In this document: one piece after another, positions 7,129 through 15,083 of the stretch
Layout: each line of letters opens with the position of its first letter
Numbering within the stretch: the stretch's first letter is position 1
Assembly: GCA_910587245.1 (NCBI GenBank)
Contig: CAJULX010000004.1
Coordinates: 28,299-92,298 of the forward strand
Direction of reading: 5' to 3'
Origin: Candidatus Gastranaerophilales bacterium
GTDB lineage: Bacteria; Cyanobacteriota; Vampirovibrionia; Gastranaerophilales; Gastranaerophilaceae
DNA: 64,000 bases
Made by a program: the position numbers and the translations under genes
Notes under the pieces: generated by a model
Databases searched by the model: none
What the model was told of the DNA's origin: nothing
The model's input: only the letters and a program-made list of their open reading frames with translations

Positions 7129-7962
7129 CTATTGCTGGTAAATCCAAACGTCAAAACCGTCTTTGCCGTATCCGCCCGCAACACTTCTTGCAACATCCAT
7201 ATTGCTGTAAGAGCCGATTTGAAGACAGTAAACATTATCCACTTTTCTTATAAAAGGTGCTGTTTTCTTAATATTTTTCATATTAATCTGCGCATTTTTA
7301 GCTTCATCAAAAGTTGAGTATCTTCCCACAAGCACTTTTATATTAGCTCTGGGGGCAAGCTCAATCGGGGCATAAATACCTTGTACATCAATATTCAATT
7401 CTCCGTTTCCCGTGTTATTTTGGGGTTTTTGTGCAGTTTCCGTTGTATTTTGCTGTACATTTTGTGTATTTTGAACATTTGAAGCAGGTTTTGGCTTTTG
7501 CACAGACTCTTCATTTGATGTTTCAACATCAATTTCATCCACGTTTGATTTTAATTTTTCAAAGTGTTCAAGGTTCATAACCTCGTTTTTATCTCTGTCC
7601 TGCGGTAAAACCCTGCTTTCTGAAGGTGCATTTTCTTCTTCCTGAATTAAAATAAGCCTTTTATCTATCGATCTTTTTTCACTGTCATAGGTTTCAGTGA
7701 AATATTTTTCACTCAAAGCATTATCTTCAGTATTATTTTTTGAAATTTCGGCTCCATGCCTGCCATATTCAATATCTACGCGTTTTGCATATTTTTTAAT
7801 AAATATAACAACGCACATAAACATTATACAAAAAGTAATAAAGGATAACTTTACAACCCTTCTTACTTTTTCAATACGCTTTTCCACTCTCTGTACGCGT
7901 GTCGGGTTCATTTTGCTTTTTTTATAGGTAAGATAATCCGAAGATGAATTGTTAAATTTCAT
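7129..7962 (-). CDS. SPOR-domain membrane protein
   Basis: A 277-residue bitopic protein. A basic cytoplasmic N-terminus precedes one transmembrane helix (about 39-57, LSFITFCIMFMCVVIFI), then a polar, Gln/Asn/Pro-rich periplasmic linker, and a C-terminal SPOR-like repeat domain (about 205-277) with VLVGRYSTFDEAKNAQ and CLQIGSYSNMDVARSVAGG. SPOR domains bind glycan strands lacking stem peptides at division septa, so a cell-division or septal role is likely. The start codon abuts the stop of the DUF366-like gene, so the two are translationally linked. It is the last gene of the HEAT-queC-DUF366 operon; rpmB lies further downstream with its own promoter. Confidence 0.8.
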   Translation of the reverse strand: MKFNNSSSDYLTYKKSKMNPTRVQRVEKRIEKVRRVVKLSFITFCIMFMCVVIFIKKYAKRVDIEYGRHGAEISKNNTEDNALSEKYFTETYDSEKRSIDKRLILIQEEENAPSESRVLPQDRDKNEVMNLEHFEKLKSNVDEIDVETSNEESVQKPKPASNVQNTQNVQQNTTETAQKPQNNTGNGELNIDVQGIYAPIELAPRANIKVLVGRYSTFDEAKNAQINMKNIKKTAPFIRKVDNVYCLQIGSYSNMDVARSVAGGYGKDGFDVWIYQQ

Positions 7963-8520
7963 CTAAAATACCCCCCTTACCTTAGATTTTGCAAAATTCA
8001 TATCTTTAATTTCGGATGTAAATTTTTCTAAGATTTTTAGCGCAAACCCTTTAATATCAGATATTCCCATTTCTTCAAGGCAGGATATTTTAACAGGGGC
8101 GCCGGTTTTCACAATATTTAAAGCAGTATGAATCAAAGATGATGTTATTGATTTTGTAGCAATTGAAACGGAAAGCTTCCTTTCTTCATAAAAAAGGTCA
8201 TCCCCGCTTCTTTTAACGGCAATACCGTATTCTTCAAGCACCTCTTTAATAATGCAGATAAAAAGCCTTTGGACGGCCACCATATGATAAAGCCCGATTT
8301 CAAAATCTTCTATAATAAAATTCAGCATTTTATCGGATGATATGGGTTCATCATTGATTACATCTTCAATATCCACCATCTCTGATAAATCAACCTTAAC
8401 GGGACCGATAAAAGCTGCAATCGCACTGCCTTCAACCTTGAAATTTCTGTAAATCCAGTGCGGTGAGAGCTCTTTGCCTGTATATGTTATTTCTTTATCA
8501 ATAAATATGCTTTTCATCAT
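7963..8520 (-). CDS. DUF366-like conserved protein
   Basis: A 185-residue soluble protein that resembles the DUF366 family, with ELSPHWIYRNF near the N-terminus, then IAAFIGPVKVDLSEMVDIED and a helical segment VAVQRLFICIIKEVLEEYGI. The family's function is not known to me and I would not assign one. It lies 27 nt downstream of queC, and its stop abuts the start of the SPOR gene. The context could suggest a nucleotide or tRNA-modification role, which is inference only. The ATG at 8520 is followed by a second ATG. Confidence 0.6.
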   Translation of the reverse strand: MMKSIFIDKEITYTGKELSPHWIYRNFKVEGSAIAAFIGPVKVDLSEMVDIEDVINDEPISSDKMLNFIIEDFEIGLYHMVAVQRLFICIIKEVLEEYGIAVKRSGDDLFYEERKLSVSIATKSITSSLIHTALNIVKTGAPVKISCLEEMGISDIKGFALKILEKFTSEIKDMNFAKSKVRGVF

Positions 8521-8547
8521 TTTACTAATTCTTATCTTTATAATGCT

Positions 8548-9228
8548 TTAAAAGAAAAGTTTTATCAAGTATTTATGTTTACTTTTTAATATTGCATTCT
8601 TCAGCCGCCTGCAGCTTTCACATGCGCCGCAATGGCTCTTAGTGCCGTTTCCTTTGTTATAACAGCTTTTTAAAAGTTTTAAATCCGCATTTAAATCTAC
8701 GGCAAGATTTATAATTTCTTCTTTCATCAGTCCTATCAAAGGTGCAAACACCTTCACACCCTTTAGTGTAGAATATTTAAAACATTCTTCAATTTTTTCG
8801 GCAAATTCCAAAGAATTATCGCTGAATGTTCCCGCTTCTTCTTTATTTGCACCGAAAATTACAAAATCATACCCCTTTGCATCGCAGTATGCTGCCGCAA
8901 TGTTCAAAAAAAGTCCGTTCCTGTTAGGCACCCAGACAGCCTTCATGCTTTCGGCTCCTAAGGTTTCAAATTCAAGATTTTCATCTTTTTTATTAAGGGC
9001 GGAATTACTTATTTCGCCCAAAAAAGGTAATTTTATAACTTTATGTTCGATATCATAAACCCTACAGATTTCCCTTGCGGAATTAATCTCGTCTTCAGCA
9101 GCTCTTTGCCCGTAATCAAAAGTTAAAGCAAGCTTTATGTCATACCCGTTATTTTTTGCATAAACAAGACTGATAAAAGAATCAAGCCCGCCCGATAACA
9201 GCACTGCTGCGGTATTACTCATCGCCAT
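8548..9228 (-). CDS. queC: 7-cyano-7-deazaguanine synthase QueC
   Basis: QueC converts 7-carboxy-7-deazaguanine to preQ0 using ATP and ammonia, a step towards queuosine in tRNA. The 226-residue protein has the PP-loop SGGLDS near the start, the family signature WVPNRNGLFLNIAAA, and the zinc site CYN...HCGACESC near residues 190-208. The gene overlaps the upstream HEAT gene by 14 nt; a second Met at codon 3 (9222) is an alternative start and would still overlap. No other queuosine gene (queD, queE, queF, tgt) occurs in this window, and no preQ1 riboswitch is evident. Confidence 0.95.
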   Translation of the reverse strand: MAMSNTAAVLLSGGLDSFISLVYAKNNGYDIKLALTFDYGQRAAEDEINSAREICRVYDIEHKVIKLPFLGEISNSALNKKDENLEFETLGAESMKAVWVPNRNGLFLNIAAAYCDAKGYDFVIFGANKEEAGTFSDNSLEFAEKIEECFKYSTLKGVKVFAPLIGLMKEEIINLAVDLNADLKLLKSCYNKGNGTKSHCGACESCRRLKNAILKSKHKYLIKLFF

Positions 9229-10201
9229 CCTCCTCCAAAAGCTCTTCTTTTAAGATATTTTGAGCTTCATCCTTACAGTGAAGCGGCGCATTTTCATCTT
9301 TCAATATTTCATATAAAATTTCTGCTCCTGAAATATTGTAGAGTGCCGTAACAGAGTTTCTTGCAACTTCTTCATCCGTATCCTTCATCATATTTTTAAT
9401 AAGTTCAAAAGCTTCGATATGCTCCCCGCCGCTATCTATGGCAAGATTCATCAAAGATTCGACCGCATTCAGTCTCACCTGCGGTGAATCATCCATAAGC
9501 GCCTCTTTAAGAGCCAAAAACACCCTTTTATTATATGGCATATTAAATTTGCCTAAAGCCTCGATTACCCTTTCTTTTAAGAATGTAAATTTATCAAGAA
9601 AATTTTTCTTTGCTTCAAGAATGCTCAAAAACGGGTCAATTGCCCTCATATCCCCTATCATGCCAAGCGCTGCAGCTGCGGATTCTCTTACATAGACAGA
9701 TTTTTCCTCTTCATCCGATACAACATTTATCAAAGACTCCACCGCATTTTTATCCCCTATTTTCCCGAGCGCCTCAGCCGCTGCAAGACGGGCTTTATAG
9801 TGCTCGTTTTTGTTATTCAGGCAGTATAAAACAGGGGTAATTGCTTTTGTATCTTTATAGTTTGAAATAGCCTTAAGACAAAGTACTCTAAGGTTTATAT
9901 AAGCGCTAAAATCATCTTTATCAAAGGAATCAGCATTAAATTCAAGCAAAAAATCAATTAAATCATCAAGATTGTTTTTATCCCTCAGGGTGTCAATTTC
10001 TCTTATTAAGGTATCAAGAAAATCAACATTTCTTATATTTTTAAAAAGATAAGAATAAATTTTTGCCAAATCTTCTTTCAAATATTCATTTTTCAGGGAA
10101 GCAAAAAAGGTGGAAAAATCGCCCTTACAGGCTTGAAGGGATTCTTCAAAAAAATAAAAATCTTCACTTTCCATCTTTGAAAGATAAGGTTTCTTCTTCA
10201 T
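9215..10201 (-). CDS. HEAT-repeat protein
   Basis: A 328-residue all-helical protein. From about residue 120 to 310 it has tandem HEAT-like repeats with the pattern ARLAAAEALGKIGDKNAVESL, VRESAAAALGMIGDMRAI and VRLNAVESLMNLAI, similar to PBS-lyase-type HEAT repeats. There is no signal peptide or membrane segment. HEAT arrays serve as protein-binding scaffolds, so a partner rather than a reaction should be expected. It is the first gene of the operon that continues with queC, the DUF366-like gene and the SPOR gene, and is divergent from dnaG. Confidence 0.8.
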   Translation of the reverse strand: MKKKPYLSKMESEDFYFFEESLQACKGDFSTFFASLKNEYLKEDLAKIYSYLFKNIRNVDFLDTLIREIDTLRDKNNLDDLIDFLLEFNADSFDKDDFSAYINLRVLCLKAISNYKDTKAITPVLYCLNNKNEHYKARLAAAEALGKIGDKNAVESLINVVSDEEEKSVYVRESAAAALGMIGDMRAIDPFLSILEAKKNFLDKFTFLKERVIEALGKFNMPYNKRVFLALKEALMDDSPQVRLNAVESLMNLAIDSGGEHIEAFELIKNMMKDTDEEVARNSVTALYNISGAEILYEILKDENAPLHCKDEAQNILKEELLEEDGDE

Positions 10202-10240
10202 TTAAAAGCCCTAAAATTACATTTCCCGTTCCTTACAGAC

Positions 10241-10275
10241 TACAATAAAAATTGTAAAAATTACATTATTTGTAA
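10241..10275. repeat. Two tandem AT-rich palindromes between the HEAT gene and dnaG
   Basis: TACAATAAAAATTGTA (10241-10256) is a perfect palindrome with a 4-nt centre. TTACATTATTTGTAA (10261-10275) is a second one with 5-nt arms. Both lie just upstream of the dnaG promoter and downstream of the HEAT start, a natural position for an operator controlling either direction. Function is not known. Confidence 0.4.
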
Positions 10276-10281
10276 ACTTTT

Positions 10282-10309
10282 TTGACAAAATCACCTAAAT
10301 ATGTACAAA
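10282..10309 (+). promoter_or_regulatory. Candidate promoter of dnaG-rpoD
   Basis: TTGACA (10282-10287), a perfect -35 box, lies 16 bp before TACAAA (10304-10309), a weak -10. Transcription would begin near 10316, about 38 nt before the dnaG start. Confidence 0.5.
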
Positions 10310-10353
10310 AATACTTTTCTTGGTGTTAAACTACAGCGGAAGTATTAATAAGC

Positions 10354-12249
10354 ATGACTGATTTAACCTATCAACAAGTTACAGAAGAGATAAAAAACCG
10401 GCTGGATATAGTGGATGTAATATCAAAATTTGTCGTGCTCAAAAAATCCGGTCATAATTATATGGGTCTTTGCCCATTTCACAATGAAAAAACCCCCTCT
10501 TTTACGGTTACCCCCTCAAGACAAATTTTTAAATGTTTCGGCTGCGGCGAAGGCGGCGATGTTCTTGCCTTTTTAATGAAAATAAACAACCAGAACTTTA
10601 TTGACGTGGTTCAGGAACAGGCTGAAATCTTAGGTATAGAGCTTCCAAAATCCTCATCAGGCAGAGCTTCTCAAGAATATAAAAAAGAAAAAGAAAGACT
10701 TCTTGAAGCCGTTAAATATTCTATGGAATTTTACCATAACAATCTTTTAAAAAACGACAGAGCCCTTTCTTACCTTGAAAAAAGAGGGGTGGGAGAAGTT
10801 GCAATCGGAAGTTTTTTCTTAGGGCTTGCCCCAAATTCAAATTTTGAATTAAAAAATTATCTGAAAGATTTCGGCTACACAAACGATGAAATGTACAAAG
10901 CGGGGCTTTTATACGAAAAAAACGGTGATTTTCTGGACAGATTTAAAAACCGTCTTATAATCCCGATAATGAATGTGGATAACACCCCTATAGCCTTTGG
11001 CGCAAGGGCGATTCTGGACGGGCAGAACCCGAAATATCTTAATTCTCCCGATTCTTCAATATACAATAAAAGCTCGGTGCTGTTCGGGCTTAACCGTGCA
11101 AAAGACGCCATTAAAGAAGAAGACGGCGTGATTATTATGGAAGGATATTTTGACGTAATTTCAGCGCAGGTAAACGGTGTAAGAAATGCCGTAGCCTCCT
11201 GCGGAACAGCCCTTACGCCCCAGCATATTAAGCTTCTAAGCCGTTTTACACAAAACAGAAAAATATACCTTGCATTTGATCAGGACAGCGCCGGAAGAAA
11301 AGCTACAAAACTGGGTGCTGCCGTAATTAAAGAAATATTTTCAGGGCTTGGAAACATAAAACAGTATGATTCAAGCTATGTAAACAAGACAGATAATGAA
11401 ACCGTCTGCGAAATCCGCGTGGTATCGCAAATAGGCGGAAAAGACCCCGATGAATACATTAGAGAATTCGGTGCCGAAAGCTATAAAAAAGAAATAGAGC
11501 AGGCTCCTTTGTTATTGGATTTTGAACTTGCCATGCTGTTTAAAAATGTTCCAAAAGACCCGACAGCACAGGAAAAAAGCGAACTCGTACAGCAAATAGT
11601 GTATATTTTACAAGAAATCAAAAATCCCATTATTTTAGCCGATTACATTAAAAATATCTCGTTTAAACTTAATATAGATGAAACTGTCATTAAAAAGCAG
11701 GTTGAACAAAGACAAGCGCAGGCGGAAGATTTGTATCAAAATGTAACAAATGAGCATGATAAGTCTTTATTTAAGAAATTAGCCAGAAATAACCTGAATG
11801 CACGTTATGAGCGGATGGAAACCAATTTAATAAAACTTGCGCTTCAAGCAAATACTCCTGAAAAAAAATCATATTTCGTGCAAGCCGTGAATGGCTACAA
11901 ACCCAAAAGTGAAGCTAATTTTAAGATACTTGATAACATTGACAAAATAATATCCGAATCCGATAATGTTGAATCAATAGCAAAAAATCTTTTTTCTAAG
12001 TTTTACAATGACAACGAAACACAAAAATATTTAAGTGAAATGATTTTTTCCTCAGCCGAATTCGAAAAACTTAGCTACAACGATTATATAAGTTCTGTTC
12101 AGGAAACTTTTACAAGACTGAACAATCTGGATATAATGCACAAAAAAGAAGAGCTGAGACAAAAAAACAGGCAAAAAGATATATCAGAAGAAGATAAAAT
12201 AACAATTTCAAAGGAAATCTTTGAACAGGTAAGACAAACAGCAAATTAA
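10354..12249 (+). CDS. dnaG: DNA primase DnaG
   Basis: DnaG synthesises RNA primers for replication. The 631-residue protein has the N-terminal CHC2 zinc finger (C40, H43, C61, C64, in LCPFHNEKTPSF and CFGCGEGGD), the catalytic core, and the TOPRIM motifs EGYFDVI and AFDQDSAGRKA with metal-binding acidic residues. The part after about residue 440 is the variable helicase-binding region. The TOPRIM segment carries a somewhat longer loop before GGKDPDEYIREFG than E. coli DnaG. It is 14 nt upstream of rpoD, the classic dnaG-rpoD arrangement. The ribosome site is weak. Confidence 0.97.
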   Translation: MTDLTYQQVTEEIKNRLDIVDVISKFVVLKKSGHNYMGLCPFHNEKTPSFTVTPSRQIFKCFGCGEGGDVLAFLMKINNQNFIDVVQEQAEILGIELPKSSSGRASQEYKKEKERLLEAVKYSMEFYHNNLLKNDRALSYLEKRGVGEVAIGSFFLGLAPNSNFELKNYLKDFGYTNDEMYKAGLLYEKNGDFLDRFKNRLIIPIMNVDNTPIAFGARAILDGQNPKYLNSPDSSIYNKSSVLFGLNRAKDAIKEEDGVIIMEGYFDVISAQVNGVRNAVASCGTALTPQHIKLLSRFTQNRKIYLAFDQDSAGRKATKLGAAVIKEIFSGLGNIKQYDSSYVNKTDNETVCEIRVVSQIGGKDPDEYIREFGAESYKKEIEQAPLLLDFELAMLFKNVPKDPTAQEKSELVQQIVYILQEIKNPIILADYIKNISFKLNIDETVIKKQVEQRQAQAEDLYQNVTNEHDKSLFKKLARNNLNARYERMETNLIKLALQANTPEKKSYFVQAVNGYKPKSEANFKILDNIDKIISESDNVESIAKNLFSKFYNDNETQKYLSEMIFSSAEFEKLSYNDYISSVQETFTRLNNLDIMHKKEELRQKNRQKDISEEDKITISKEIFEQVRQTAN

Positions 12250-12263
12250 GATGGAGAATCTAA

Positions 12264-13334
12264 ATGACAAGAAAAAGAAGTTCAGACCAATCAGTAATAA
12301 GCGTGGTTGATAAAGACTCCGAAGATATGAGTGATGACAGCTTTTTTGAAAGCTCGGCTCTTGAAACGGATAATATTTCAAATATCATAAGATCTCAAGC
12401 GGGAATTGATGTTGCCACTTTATCCGGTTCTACCTTCTTTGATAAAGAAGACGATGAAGATGAAGAAGGTGAAATTGCAGTACCTAAAGGTGTTTCAATT
12501 GATGACCCCGTTAGAATGTATTTAAGAGAAATCGGCAGGATTAAATTATTAACGGCTGATGAAGAAATCGACCTTGCAAGAAAAATTGTAGCGGGCGGAA
12601 ACAGCGGTGCTGTTGCAAAAAGAAAACTGGTTCAGGCAAACTTAAGACTTGTTGTTTCAATAGCTAAAAAATACGTAGGAAGAGGCATGCTTTTCTTAGA
12701 CCTTATTCAGGAAGGAAACCTCGGCTTAATCCGTGCGGCTGAAAAATTTGACCATGAAAGAGGATACAAATTTTCAACTTATGCAACATGGTGGATTAGA
12801 CAGGCTATTACAAGAGCAATCGCCGATCAGGCAAGAACAATAAGAATTCCCGTACATATGGTTGAAACCATCAATAAACTTAAAAAAGTTACAAGAAAAC
12901 TTGCTCAGGAACTTGCAAGAAAACCATCCGAAGAAGAATTATCGGTTGAAATGGGAATTTCAATCAATAAATTAAGAGAGATAATTAAAGTAGCTCAGGA
13001 GCCTTTATCTCTTGAAACACCGATAGGTAAAGAAGAAGATTCAAGACTCGGCGATTTCATTGAAGATAAAGATGCTGATGCTCCGGTAAAAACCGTAGCT
13101 CATGAATTATTAAGAGAAGATTTAGCCGAAGTTTTAGGCAGCCTTTCCCCGAGAGAAAGAGATGTTTTAAGACTAAGATTCGGTATGGATGACGGCAGAC
13201 AGAGAACTCTTGAAGAAGTAGGCCAATTGTTCGGCGTTACCCGTGAAAGAATCCGCCAGATTGAAGCAAAAGCTTTAAGAAAATTAAGACATCCAAACCG
13301 CTCAAAAAGGCTGAAAGAGTATATTGAAGTTTAA
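12264..13334 (+). CDS. rpoD: Primary sigma factor RpoD/SigA
   Basis: A 356-residue group 1 sigma-70 factor. After an acidic N-terminus (1-75) come region 1.2 (VRMYLREIGRIKLL), region 2 with YKFSTYATWWIRQAI for -10 recognition, region 3 (VHMVETINKLKKV), and region 4 with the helix-turn-helix LEEVGQLFGVTRERIRQIEA for -35 recognition. Region 1.1 and the large nonconserved insertion of E. coli RpoD are absent, as in Firmicutes and Cyanobacteria. The ribosome site GGAG precedes the start, and the gene is cotranscribed with dnaG and closed by a strong terminator. Confidence 0.97.
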   Translation: MTRKRSSDQSVISVVDKDSEDMSDDSFFESSALETDNISNIIRSQAGIDVATLSGSTFFDKEDDEDEEGEIAVPKGVSIDDPVRMYLREIGRIKLLTADEEIDLARKIVAGGNSGAVAKRKLVQANLRLVVSIAKKYVGRGMLFLDLIQEGNLGLIRAAEKFDHERGYKFSTYATWWIRQAITRAIADQARTIRIPVHMVETINKLKKVTRKLAQELARKPSEEELSVEMGISINKLREIIKVAQEPLSLETPIGKEEDSRLGDFIEDKDADAPVKTVAHELLREDLAEVLGSLSPRERDVLRLRFGMDDGRQRTLEEVGQLFGVTRERIRQIEAKALRKLRHPNRSKRLKEYIEV

Positions 13335-13345
13335 AACTTTAAAAT

Positions 13346-13379
13346 AAAAAACCGGAGAAATAAAACCCTCCGGTTTTTT
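13346..13379 (+). terminator. Rho-independent terminator after rpoD
   Basis: AAAAAACCGGAG (13346-13357) pairs with CTCCGGTTTTTT (13368-13379) across a 10-nt loop and ends in T residues. It closes the dnaG-rpoD operon 11 nt after the rpoD stop. Confidence 0.92.
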
Positions 13380-13494
13380 ATTACAAAATATATAATTTTC
13401 TTTACATTATTTAATATTCCTCTTGTGAAAAAAGCAATTCAAAAGAACGGATTGTTTTTATATTTGTAAGAGAGATTTTAAAAGAGGAATTACG

Positions 13495-14400
13495 ATGAGC
13501 AATTTTTCCGTAAATATGAATACGGGCTATACTCAGGCGGCTTGTACCGCATCAAGCCCCGATACACGGCAGGCAGAAGCCGGTGATTATAATAAATACG
13601 ATAAGCTTTTGCTGTGGCAGGGGATTACACAAACAAGCATTGATGAATGCACATTAATAGAAATGGAAACATATGCAGACCTTGCAGGCACGGATGAATG
13701 GGATATAAAAGCCGAAGAAGTAATGCAAAAATATACAGGTTTTGCGGATGAAAAGCCATATTCTTTTGTGGAAGACGGCGAATCATACGGAGAAGCCCTT
13801 GAAACCATTGCGCAAGAACATATTGAAGCATATGATATTATTGAAGCAGACGGCAAAATTACTTATGAAGAATACAAACAATCGGAAATTCTTGAATACA
13901 ACGCTTTTCTTCCAACGGGCGAAACCCCGATAACAGAAGAAGATGAGCTTTTTATGCAAATGTTCAAAACAAGTTTTAACTTTATGGATTTAAACGGCGA
14001 CAGCGTCATTGACAAAGATGAAATGAAAGCATACTATGTAATGGCGGATATATTTGACAGCATTGAAGATCCTCCGGAAAACGCCGCAGATGCGATGGAT
14101 GGAAATATCAAATTTACTTCTATGCAAATATTAGGCGACACAATGGCGTTTGAAGCGGCAGAAGGAACAGAAGAAGCAGAAAACAGGGAAATATTAAGAA
14201 GCGCTATGACAGAAATTTACGAAACAAATAAACCAGCAGAAACCGCAAAACAGAAAGAGGGCGAAACATCTGCGGACAATAAAGAACAAAATCAAACCGA
14301 ATTGCCTGAAGTACAAAAGCTAACGGCAAAAGGAAAAATGATTTTAGATATTGAAAAAAATCTGCTGAAAAATAACCCGTTTAAAAAACAGGATGAATAA
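13495..14400 (+). CDS. EF-hand calcium-binding-like acidic protein
   Basis: A very acidic 301-residue protein. It has one textbook EF-hand loop, DLNGDSVIDKDE (near residue 165), with Asp, Asn, Asp, Ile and Glu in all expected positions. A second loop-like segment, DIIEADGKITYEE (near residue 120), is one residue too long. There is no clear signal peptide; the C-terminal 60 residues are polar and end KNLLKNNPFKKQDE, like the basic tail of the protein at 1066-1791. The leader AAGAGAGATTTTAAAAGAGG resembles that of the other EF-hand gene (AAGAGAGATTCAAGAGGAG), suggesting common origin or common control. It is monocistronic with its own terminator. Function unknown; secretion by a non-classical route is possible. 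Confidence 0.75.
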   Translation: MSNFSVNMNTGYTQAACTASSPDTRQAEAGDYNKYDKLLLWQGITQTSIDECTLIEMETYADLAGTDEWDIKAEEVMQKYTGFADEKPYSFVEDGESYGEALETIAQEHIEAYDIIEADGKITYEEYKQSEILEYNAFLPTGETPITEEDELFMQMFKTSFNFMDLNGDSVIDKDEMKAYYVMADIFDSIEDPPENAADAMDGNIKFTSMQILGDTMAFEAAEGTEEAENREILRSAMTEIYETNKPAETAKQKEGETSADNKEQNQTELPEVQKLTAKGKMILDIEKNLLKNNPFKKQDE

Positions 14401-14420
14401 AACAGCAAAAAAGATTTTAC

Positions 14421-14460
14421 AAAAGATGGCGTTTTTAAAGAAAATTTGCCATCTTTTTTT
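14421..14460 (+). terminator. Rho-independent terminator after the EF-hand gene
   Basis: AAAAGATGGC (14421-14430) pairs perfectly with GCCATCTTTT (14448-14457), followed by more T residues. The loop is 17 nt. Confidence 0.85.
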
Positions 14461-14476
14461 ATAGCGAAATTTAGTG

Positions 14477-14482
14477 TATAAT
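14477..14482 (+). promoter_or_regulatory. -10 box of gmk, suggesting a leaderless mRNA
   Basis: A perfect TATAAT lies only 6 nt before the gmk ATG (14489), so the usual start site would coincide with the start codon. No ribosome binding site is present. A -35 box at normal spacing is not evident. Confidence 0.5.
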
Positions 14483-14488
14483 TTACAA

Positions 14489-15082
14489 ATGGAAAATAAA
14501 AACGGGAAATTATTCATAATTACAGGGCCTTCAGGGGTTGGCAAAGGTACTATTTTAAAAAAATTTTTTGAAAGCAACCACAATATTATCTATTCAATCT
14601 CTGAAACCACAAGAAAACCCCGCCCCGGAGAGGTTCACGGGGTAAATTACTTTTTTGTTGAAAAAGAAGATTTTGAAAAATCAATAAAAAATGATGAATT
14701 TCTGGAATGGGCAAAATATTCGGATAACTATTACGGCACAAAGAAAAATTTCGTGCTGAAAGCCTTATCACAAGGGGCTGATGTACTTCTTGAAATTGAA
14801 ACCCAGGGTGCTAAAAAAATTATGGAAAAATTCCCTGACTGTATTACAATTTTTTTCACACCTCCAAATTTAGACGAACTTGAAAAGCGCCTGAGAGGCA
14901 GAAAAACAGAAGATGAAGAAGCTATTCAAAAAAGGCTTCATCAGGTAAAACAGGAATTAACACTGGCACCGTTATATAAATATTCAATTGAAAATGATAA
15001 AATTGAAGATGCGCTTGAAAAATTACAGGCGGTTTATAATAAAGAAAAAGATATCCAAATTTTAAAACAAGACGGAAAATAA
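14489..15082 (+). CDS. gmk: Guanylate kinase
   Basis: Guanylate kinase phosphorylates GMP to GDP with ATP. The P-loop TGPSGVGKGT lies near residue 10, followed by the GMP-binding segment SISETTRKPRPGEVHGVNYFF and EWAKYSDNYYGT. From ATG 14489 the length is 197 residues, normal for the family; an in-frame GTG at 14474 is possible but lies upstream of the -10 box, so I prefer 14489. It is the first gene of a tight operon with coaBC and nif3, possibly continuing into aroC-aroK-aroB. In many bacteria gmk is followed by rpoZ and coaBC; rpoZ is absent here. Confidence 0.95.
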   Translation: MENKNGKLFIITGPSGVGKGTILKKFFESNHNIIYSISETTRKPRPGEVHGVNYFFVEKEDFEKSIKNDEFLEWAKYSDNYYGTKKNFVLKALSQGADVLLEIETQGAKKIMEKFPDCITIFFTPPNLDELEKRLRGRKTEDEEAIQKRLHQVKQELTLAPLYKYSIENDKIEDALEKLQAVYNKEKDIQILKQDGK

Positions 15083-15083
15083 A

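Noticed and set aside
14474..14488. GTG at 14474 as the start of gmk
   Set aside because: It lies at the -10 box, has no ribosome site, and adds residues not typical for guanylate kinase.
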